Shown: positions 33,344 through 38,540 of the stretch, one piece after another
Numbering within the stretch: the first letter of the stretch is position 1
Layout: each line of letters begins with the position of its first letter
NCBI GenBank assembly: GCA_009694415.1
Contig: SHUZ01000005.1
Location: 1 to 38,540 of the forward strand
From: Acidimicrobiia bacterium
GTDB taxonomy: Bacteria; Actinomycetota; Acidimicrobiia; IMCC26256; JAENVU01
Direction: 5' to 3'
DNA length: 38,540 nucleotides
The notes under the pieces: model-generated
What the model was told of the DNA's origin: nothing
Database searches by the model: none
Seen by the model: only the letters and a program-made list of their open reading frames with translations
Made by a program: the position numbers and the translations under genes

Positions 33344-34564
33344 ATGTTTACCCATATCGAGAATGCCATCGCAGCCGTCGCTCGGGGTGAAATCGTCGTG
33401 GTCGTTGATGACGAAGACCGTGAGAACGAAGGCGATCTCATTATGGCCGCAGAGAAAGTGTCTGCTGAAACCATGGGGTTCTTCGTGCGCCACACCAGCG
33501 GCGTGATCTGTATGCCGATGCTCGGTGAGCGGCTTGACGCGTTGCAAATACCTCTCATGGTCCACGACAACACCGAATCGCAACGCACAGCATTCACGAT
33601 TTCTGTAGATGCGCGAGCGGGAGTTACTACCGGCATTTCTGCCGCAGACCGCGCCAGAACGGTGCGCACGCTTGTCGATCCTTCTTCCAGTCCCACGGAC
33701 TTGGTGCGTCCTGGACATATTTTTCCTCTGCGATATCGAGAAGGAGGCGTGCTGAAGCGCGCTGGTCATACCGAAGCAGCGGTAGACCTTGCGCGTCTCG
33801 CCGGCCTCGAGTCAGCAGGAATACTCGCCGAGGTTGTGAATGACGATGGCACGATGGCACGCACACCCGAATTAGAAGTATTCGCCGCAACCCACGGACT
33901 GCAGCTCATCTCCATCGCCGATCTCATCCGGTATCGCCGTCATAGCGAGAAACTGGTGCGTCGGGTAAGCGAAGCGCGAATTCCGACACAGTACGGCGAC
34001 TTCACCGCGTATGTTTTTGAAAGCCTTCTCGATGGCGTCGAACACATGGCATTCGTGAGCGGAGAGGTATCTGGACAAGATGATGTCCTCGTACGCGTGC
34101 ACTCGGAGTGCTTGACCGGCGATGTATTCGGCTCGATGCGTTGCGACTGCGGCATACAGCTAGACCGCGCGCTCTCGCAGGTCGCCGAATCTGAAAACGG
34201 TGTTGTTGTTTACCTGCGTGGTCATGAAGGCCGCGGCATCGGTCTAGGACACAAGTTGCGCGCGTACAGCCTTCAAGATCAAGGGAGGGACACGGTTGAG
34301 GCCAACGAAGAACTCGGCTTCCCTGCCGATTCGCGCGAGTACGGAATCGGTAGCCAGATCCTCGTCGACCTAGGCATCACGACGATGCGTCTGATGACTA
34401 ATAACCCCGCCAAATACGGTGGACTCGAAGGGTTCGGCCTTGAGATTGTCGAACGAGTTCCGTTAGCCGTAACACCAACGTCCGAAAACATTGCTTACCT
34501 GCGAGCGAAGCAGGAGAAGTTAGGGCACATTCTCGGCCTCGATGAAGAGACCACGAGTGGGTGA
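33344..34564 (+). CDS. ribBA: Bifunctional DHBP synthase / GTP cyclohydrolase II
   Basis: 406 residues. It makes both riboflavin precursors: 3,4-dihydroxy-2-butanone 4-phosphate from ribulose 5-phosphate (N-terminal half, DDEDRENEGDLIMAAE at about 22-37 and the RPGHIFPLRYREGGVL loop), and the ring-opened pyrimidine from GTP (C-terminal half). The cyclohydrolase zinc cysteines are in SECLTGDVFGSMRCDCG (about 256, 267 and 269), and RGHEGRGIGLGHKLRAY is the catalytic region. Both domains look intact. Its end overlaps ribH by 23 bases. Confidence 0.97.
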   Translation: MFTHIENAIAAVARGEIVVVVDDEDRENEGDLIMAAEKVSAETMGFFVRHTSGVICMPMLGERLDALQIPLMVHDNTESQRTAFTISVDARAGVTTGISAADRARTVRTLVDPSSSPTDLVRPGHIFPLRYREGGVLKRAGHTEAAVDLARLAGLESAGILAEVVNDDGTMARTPELEVFAATHGLQLISIADLIRYRRHSEKLVRRVSEARIPTQYGDFTAYVFESLLDGVEHMAFVSGEVSGQDDVLVRVHSECLTGDVFGSMRCDCGIQLDRALSQVAESENGVVVYLRGHEGRGIGLGHKLRAYSLQDQGRDTVEANEELGFPADSREYGIGSQILVDLGITTMRLMTNNPAKYGGLEGFGLEIVERVPLAVTPTSENIAYLRAKQEKLGHILGLDEETTSG

Positions 34565-35042
34565 TTACGCGCCTCCCCTAGAGGAGATCGATGGTGCAGG
34601 GATGTGCGTCGCGATCGTCGTCGGGCGATTCAACGATGACATCACTGGTCCGCTGCTCGATGGATGTAGACGCGTGCTTCTTGATGCAGGCGTTGCAGAC
34701 GAAGACCTACTCCTCGCGTGGGTGCCGGGCGCATTCGAACTCCCGTTGGTCGCAAAACAACTCGCGAATTCTGGATCCGTCGATGCAGTCGTTTGCATTG
34801 GAGCGGTCATCAGAGGCGACACGCCGCATTTTGATTTTGTAGCCGGAGAGGCCGCTAGAGGGGTGCAAGATGTTGCTCTGGAGACCGGAGTTCCCGTGGT
34901 TTTTGGCGTACTCACCACCGATACGCGCGAGCAGGCGATGGATCGAATTGGCGGTTCAGAGGGCCACAAAGGTGAAGAGGCTGGAGCAACAGCGCTAGAG
35001 ATGATCGCTTTACTCCGCCATTTACCTGGCCAACGCGGCTAG
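34542..35042 (+). CDS. ribH: 6,7-dimethyl-8-ribityllumazine synthase
   Basis: 166 residues. It condenses the two riboflavin precursors into lumazine in a large shell or pentamer. Motifs are AIVVGRFNDDIT, WVPGAFELPLVAKQL, CIGAVIRGDTPHFDFVAGE with the catalytic His, and GVLTTDTREQAMDRIGG. ATG 34542 lies inside ribBA; GTG 34557 is an alternative that would remove five residues and also overlaps the ribBA stop. It is the last riboflavin gene. Confidence 0.95.
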   Translation: MKRPRVGDYAPPLEEIDGAGMCVAIVVGRFNDDITGPLLDGCRRVLLDAGVADEDLLLAWVPGAFELPLVAKQLANSGSVDAVVCIGAVIRGDTPHFDFVAGEAARGVQDVALETGVPVVFGVLTTDTREQAMDRIGGSEGHKGEEAGATALEMIALLRHLPGQRG

Positions 35043-35054
35043 AAAAGTACCCCA

Positions 35055-35930
35055 ATGTTGAGAATCGTCCTCCCGAAGGGTTCCCTAGAAAGAGCCACTC
35101 TTCAACTGTTTGAAGATGCCGACCTCGCGGTTGTGCGCGCGTCCGACGTTGATTACCGCGGATCGATCGATGATCCGCGCGTCATCGATGTAACCGTGTT
35201 GCGTCCGCAGGAGATCCCAGGTTATGTAGCGTCGGGCTTATTCGACGTCGGGATTACGGGGCGCGACTGGGTAGATGAAACCTCGGCAGACGTAGTCACC
35301 CTCACGGAACTGCACTATTCGAAAGCAACGGCGCGACCGATTCGTATGGTGCTTGCTGTAGCTGGCGACTCGAGCGCGCAGACGGTGTCCGATCTCCCCA
35401 AGGGAGTACGGGTACACACTGAATACCCGGAGATCACCAGCAGATTTCTTGCAACCGCAGGGGTCGAAGCCGTAGTCACGTTGTCCTATGGGGCGACTGA
35501 AGCGAAGATTCCCGAAATTGCTGATGCGGTAGTGGAGATCACAGAGACAGGAAGGGCGCTGCGCGCAGCAGGCCTAAAAATCCTCGACACGATCCTCGTT
35601 TCATTTACCGAGTTCATTGCGAACAACGAGGCGTATCAAAATCCAGAAAAGCGCAAAGCGATGGAACAATTGATGACGCTTCTCACCGGTGTGCTTGAAG
35701 CGCGCGGGCGGGTGCTTGTGAAACTGAATGTCGATTCCAATGCGCTGGACGAGGTCATAGGTTTACTCCCGGCCCTGCGCTCGCCGACGGTGTCCGAGTT
35801 GTTCGGTGAAGATGGGTACGCGGTTGAGACGGTGGTGGCGAAATCCGATATCAACACGTTGATCCCAGCCCTGAAGGACGCGGGAGCAACCGGCATCATT
35901 GAGTTGCCGATTTCCAAGATTGTCCATTGA
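35055..35930 (+). CDS. hisG: ATP phosphoribosyltransferase, long (regulated) form
   Basis: 291 residues. It catalyses the first step of histidine synthesis, ATP plus PRPP. The catalytic domains include LRIVLPKGSLERATLQLF, SGLFDVGITGRDWV, and the helix around VTLSYGATEAKIPEIADAVV. From about residue 215 there is the C-terminal ACT-like domain of the long form (GRVLVKLNVDSNALDEVIGL to PISKIVH), which binds histidine for feedback inhibition. No hisZ is needed for this form. The other his genes are not here. The stop overlaps the next gene by four bases (TTGA). Confidence 0.95.
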   Translation: MLRIVLPKGSLERATLQLFEDADLAVVRASDVDYRGSIDDPRVIDVTVLRPQEIPGYVASGLFDVGITGRDWVDETSADVVTLTELHYSKATARPIRMVLAVAGDSSAQTVSDLPKGVRVHTEYPEITSRFLATAGVEAVVTLSYGATEAKIPEIADAVVEITETGRALRAAGLKILDTILVSFTEFIANNEAYQNPEKRKAMEQLMTLLTGVLEARGRVLVKLNVDSNALDEVIGLLPALRSPTVSELFGEDGYAVETVVAKSDINTLIPALKDAGATGIIELPISKIVH

Positions 35931-36163
35931 CGGAGACGCGTACGCCGACTGGTCCGACGATTGGAACCGTCGCGTCATTCGACGAACAGAGCGGCCTTGG
36001 TGTCGTGTTGTCTTCTGATGGCTCGCGTTATGGCTTTCATTGTGTGCAGATTGCAGACGGCTCCCGCACAATCGACGTCGGAACACGTGTGTCTTTCAAC
36101 GTTGTTCCAGGCTTGCTCGGTACATGGGAAGCGGCCGACATCGCGCCAGATTTAACTCCCTAG
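35927..36163 (+). CDS. Divergent cold-shock-domain-like small protein
   Basis: 78 residues from the TTG at 35927, coupled to hisG. The central 60 residues (GTVASFDEQSGLGVVLSSDG, then YGFHCVQI, VGTRVSFNVVPGLLGTWEA) follow the five-strand plan of a cold-shock OB fold. The usual nucleic-acid-binding motifs KGFGFI and VFVHF are replaced by GLGVVL and YGFHCV, so several of the stacking aromatics are missing. Whether it binds RNA is therefore uncertain. It is the last gene of the plus-strand run; the converging GH15 gene stops 19 bases later. Confidence 0.65.
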   Translation: MTETRTPTGPTIGTVASFDEQSGLGVVLSSDGSRYGFHCVQIADGSRTIDVGTRVSFNVVPGLLGTWEAADIAPDLTP

Positions 36164-36182
36164 CGGCCTCGGACAGCCAGCG

Positions 36183-38000
36183 CTAGATGCGGAAGTGGGC
36201 TTGGTCCTTTGGAGCGGAACCCCCCTGGCTTAGATGGGCCGCCGTATTGACCAAACAAATATGCGTGAACGCCTGGGGGAAGTTACCGAGTTGACGTCCA
36301 GCTGCCGGGTCGTACTCCTCGGCAAGTAGCCCGACATCATTTGAAAGCGCTATCAAGCGTTCGAACAGTGCACGAGCGTCATCTTCGCGTCCCATATTCG
36401 CGTAGCAGTCGGCAAGCCAAAAGGAACACGGAAGGAAGGCGCCCTCGCCCTCCGGTAGACCGTCCACTTCTCCGCCGGGTTGCGTCTTGTAGCGCATCAC
36501 ATATCCGTCATGCATCAATTCACGCTCGATCGCCTTAACTGTTCCCACCATACGCGGGTCATTGCCTGGAAGGAACCCCACTAGGGGCGCCATCAAAACA
36601 GAAGCATCGAGTTGTTTGGATCCGTAGGCCTGAGTGAATGCGCCAAGTTCGGGATCGAAACCCTCGGCGCACACTTGGGCGTGGATCTCGTCGCGCACCT
36701 TCGCCCAACGTTTCGCGGGCCCATCGAGTCCGAACTCAGAGACATTGCGTATTGCTCGGTCAAATGCCAGCCATGCCATCACCTTCGAGTGGACAAAATG
36801 CTGGCGTTGGCCACGCACTTCCCAGATGCCGTCGTCTGGTTGGCGCCAACGTCGCTCAAGGGAGGCGAGCAGAGCCTTCTCGAGGTCCCACGAGTCGTGG
36901 TGTGTACCGATATCTCCCATGCGCTTGCGGGTGCGATAGAGCGTTGCGAGAACTTCTCCGTACACGTCTAGTTGAAATTGCTCACTCGCCGCGTTGCCGA
37001 CTCTTACCGGCGCCGATCCCTCGTAACCCGGGAGCCAATCGACGTCGAACTCGCTGAGACGTCGTTCGCCTCCGACTCCGTACATGATCTGCAGATCTTC
37101 TGGTTCTCCCGCGATCGCACGAATCAGCCAATCGCGCCATGCGAGCGCCTCTTCCGTGTACCCCCCGATAGTTAGGGAGAAGAGCGTTAGAGTCGCGTCG
37201 CGTAACCAGCAATACCGATAGTCCCAGTTGCGAACGCTTCCGATCCATTCAGGGAGTGAGGTCGTGGGGGCAGCGACGATTCCTCCGGTCGGAGCGTACG
37301 TGAGCGCCTTGAGTGTGATGAGCGAACGCATGACCTCGTCGCGCCATTCTCCTTCGTAGGTGCATTGCGACGACCAGGCATGCCACCAGCGGATTGTTTC
37401 CTTGACTGTGCGCAGTGGATCCGCTGCGCGCGGGAGAGGTTCGTGCGACGGATAGTGGGCGAGTACGAACGGCACTTTGTCGCCCGCTTCAACGACGAAG
37501 TCCGCGACTGTCGAATTGTTTGCCCCGTGCGTGTCGACCGGTGTTCGCAGTAAGACAGCATCTGGCCCAGCCACAGCGCGTAGCTCGCCGTGGGTGTGTT
37601 CGAGCCACGGGATGACGGATCCGTAGTCGAATCGGACGCGCAGGTCCATGTGCATCGGGACGCGTCCGGAGAGGCCTTCAACGATGCGGAGCACGTCGAC
37701 GCTGCGCGATCGAATCGGCATGCAGTCTGTGATCTTTACATCGCCATCATCGGTATGAAAGATCGTCTCCAACACGAGCGTGTCTTTCACGTAATGACGT
37801 TCGACGCTCTGGATTCCGCCCGCGGGAGCCAACTTCCATCGTCCGTTTTCTGGATTTCCAAGAAGTGCTGCGAACACAGCGCCGGAATCGAACCGAGGTG
37901 CACACATCCAATCGATAGAACCGTCGTTGCCGACAAGCGCGGCAGTATGGGTGTCACCGATCAACGCGTACTCTTCGATTTTTAGCGTTTTTGTTTTCAT
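36183..38000 (-). CDS. Glycoside hydrolase family 15 protein (glucoamylase/trehalase-like)
   Basis: 605 residues. The N-terminal beta domain of GH15 proteins begins EEYALIGDTHTAALVGNDGS, followed by SIDWMCAPRFDSGAVF. The (alpha/alpha)6 catalytic barrel has the conserved NWDYRYCWLRDATLTLFSL (about 258-276) and a C-terminal LLAEEYDPAAGRQLGNFPQA with the likely catalytic base Glu. No signal peptide is visible, so it should be cytosolic. Similar actinobacterial proteins include trehalases as well as glucoamylases, and the sugar cannot be settled here. The ATG is preceded on the minus strand by GGAAGGTGT, a good ribosome binding site. The DUF1844 gene lies 58 bases upstream on the same strand. Confidence 0.92.
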   Translation of the reverse strand: MKTKTLKIEEYALIGDTHTAALVGNDGSIDWMCAPRFDSGAVFAALLGNPENGRWKLAPAGGIQSVERHYVKDTLVLETIFHTDDGDVKITDCMPIRSRSVDVLRIVEGLSGRVPMHMDLRVRFDYGSVIPWLEHTHGELRAVAGPDAVLLRTPVDTHGANNSTVADFVVEAGDKVPFVLAHYPSHEPLPRAADPLRTVKETIRWWHAWSSQCTYEGEWRDEVMRSLITLKALTYAPTGGIVAAPTTSLPEWIGSVRNWDYRYCWLRDATLTLFSLTIGGYTEEALAWRDWLIRAIAGEPEDLQIMYGVGGERRLSEFDVDWLPGYEGSAPVRVGNAASEQFQLDVYGEVLATLYRTRKRMGDIGTHHDSWDLEKALLASLERRWRQPDDGIWEVRGQRQHFVHSKVMAWLAFDRAIRNVSEFGLDGPAKRWAKVRDEIHAQVCAEGFDPELGAFTQAYGSKQLDASVLMAPLVGFLPGNDPRMVGTVKAIERELMHDGYVMRYKTQPGGEVDGLPEGEGAFLPCSFWLADCYANMGREDDARALFERLIALSNDVGLLAEEYDPAAGRQLGNFPQAFTHICLVNTAAHLSQGGSAPKDQAHFRI

Positions 38001-38058
38001 ACACCTTCCAGGTTCATGGTCAATATTGGGTTTGCCGAAGGAGCAAAGAAGGGATTCC

Positions 38059-38514
38059 TCACGGGCTGTTGTCAGGGCCGATCACTGGCTGTTCTTCGGC
38101 AACTGTCGGGTTGCCAGACGCGATCTCAACATACGCGAGCCGTAGCTGCGAAACGGCTTGACGTAGCGCGTCGGTGTTGGGGGCAAGTCTGTCTCCGAGG
38201 CCTTCGGAAAGAGATGCCATTGCGTCGAGCGCGAGGGCAGCTTGGAACAATGATTCTGGACGTTCACCTGCCAATCCCAAATGCAAGACACAAATCTCCT
38301 GTAGTTCTACTGCGAATTGTGTGACAATCGCCTCAACCGGCGTGGCAGCCAACCGCGAGAGCATCTCGCGCATTTGCTCCTCGTCTAATTCGCCTGGCGG
38401 GCCTGGCGGCTCGATGGTTCCATCACTTAAGGGTCCAAAACCGGGTTCCGGTTCCGGGCCCCCCGTGGGATTTCCTACAGGTTCTTCGCCGTACGGTGTC
38501 CAAAGACTGCTCAT
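38059..38514 (-). CDS. DUF1844 family protein
   Basis: 151 residues. The N-terminal 50 are Pro/Gly/Glu-rich and probably disordered. The rest is helical: EEQMREMLSRLAATPVEAIV, LQEICVLHLGLAGERPESLF, and QAVSQLRLAYVEIA, a layout that resembles the DUF1844 family. No function is known. The ATG at 38514 has AGGATA upstream on the minus strand. It may be co-transcribed with the GH15 gene downstream. Twenty-six bases remain to the end of the window, with nothing further recognisable. Confidence 0.7.
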   Translation of the reverse strand: MSSLWTPYGEEPVGNPTGGPEPEPGFGPLSDGTIEPPGPPGELDEEQMREMLSRLAATPVEAIVTQFAVELQEICVLHLGLAGERPESLFQAALALDAMASLSEGLGDRLAPNTDALRQAVSQLRLAYVEIASGNPTVAEEQPVIGPDNSP

Positions 38515-38540
38515 CGCGGTGTATCCTGCCAGAACAATTC

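Noticed and set aside
36162-36185. Bidirectional terminator between the cold-shock-like gene and the GH15 gene
   Set aside because: TAGCG/CGCTA arms exist, but the stem is short and interrupted, with no T-run on either strand.
1-38540. tRNA, rRNA, CRISPR array or insertion sequence
   Set aside because: No cloverleaf-like gene, regular repeat-spacer array or transposase reading frame was seen; the gaps between genes are too short for most of these.

Overview
The window looks like a chromosomal segment of an actinobacterium (Actinomycetota), most likely the class Acidimicrobiia or a close relative. This rests on gene order and family types, not on a database search. The order mihF-gmk-rpoZ-coaBC-metK-priA-def/fmt-rsmB-rpe-rib is the actinobacterial one. 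So are pyrR-pyrB-pyrC-carA-carB-pyrD-pyrF and aroC-aroK-aroB-aroQ-peptidase-efp-nusB. PriA is the degenerate actinobacterial type, an actinobacterial integration host factor (MihF) is present, and the pilus genes lack an outer-membrane secretin. GC content is moderately high, and GTG and TTG starts are common.

Layout. Positions 12-1148 (minus) hold a luciferase-like flavin oxidoreductase with a perfect palindromic operator just upstream. From about 1385 to 36163 every gene is on the plus strand. (1) 1385-6651 is a type IV pilus block: two prepilins separated by a strong hairpin, a prepilin peptidase, a small helix-turn-helix protein, a PilM-PilN fusion, PilO, and a PilP-like protein. (2) 6713-12867 holds the shikimate genes aroC, aroK, aroB and aroQ, an M24 peptidase, elongation factor P, nusB, clpS and a DUF2017 gene. 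(3) 12936-21855 is the complete de novo UMP block under a PyrR-type RNA element: pyrR, pyrB, pyrC, carA, carB, pyrD, pyrF. (4) 21946-30959 is a housekeeping block: mihF, gmk, rpoZ, coaBC, metK, priA, def, fmt, rsmB, rpe. (5) 30938-35042 holds a MoaB/Mog-type gene and the riboflavin genes ribD, ribE, ribBA and ribH. (6) 35055-36163 holds hisG and a divergent cold-shock-like protein. Two minus-strand genes close the window: a GH15 glycosidase and a DUF1844 protein.

The genes are very tightly packed. At least fourteen junctions are 1-4 base stop/start overlaps and several more overlap by 16-23 bases, so translational coupling is probably widespread. The largest gap between genes is the 236-base region 1149-1384. 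No stretch over 300 bases lacks a gene. I saw no tRNA, rRNA, CRISPR array, insertion sequence or prophage.

Most of the window is ordinary core metabolism. The points most worth a second look are: the PilM-PilN fusion that keeps the PilN 'INLL' motif in its linker; a KstR-like operator before the flavin oxidoreductase; a PyrR-binding hairpin placed against the pyrR ribosome binding site; a class 1B dihydroorotate dehydrogenase with no pyrK beside it; an inverted repeat that buries the priA start; and a ribD leader with an operator-like palindrome and a short segment resembling part of an FMN riboswitch. I do not see a clearly new multi-gene system.
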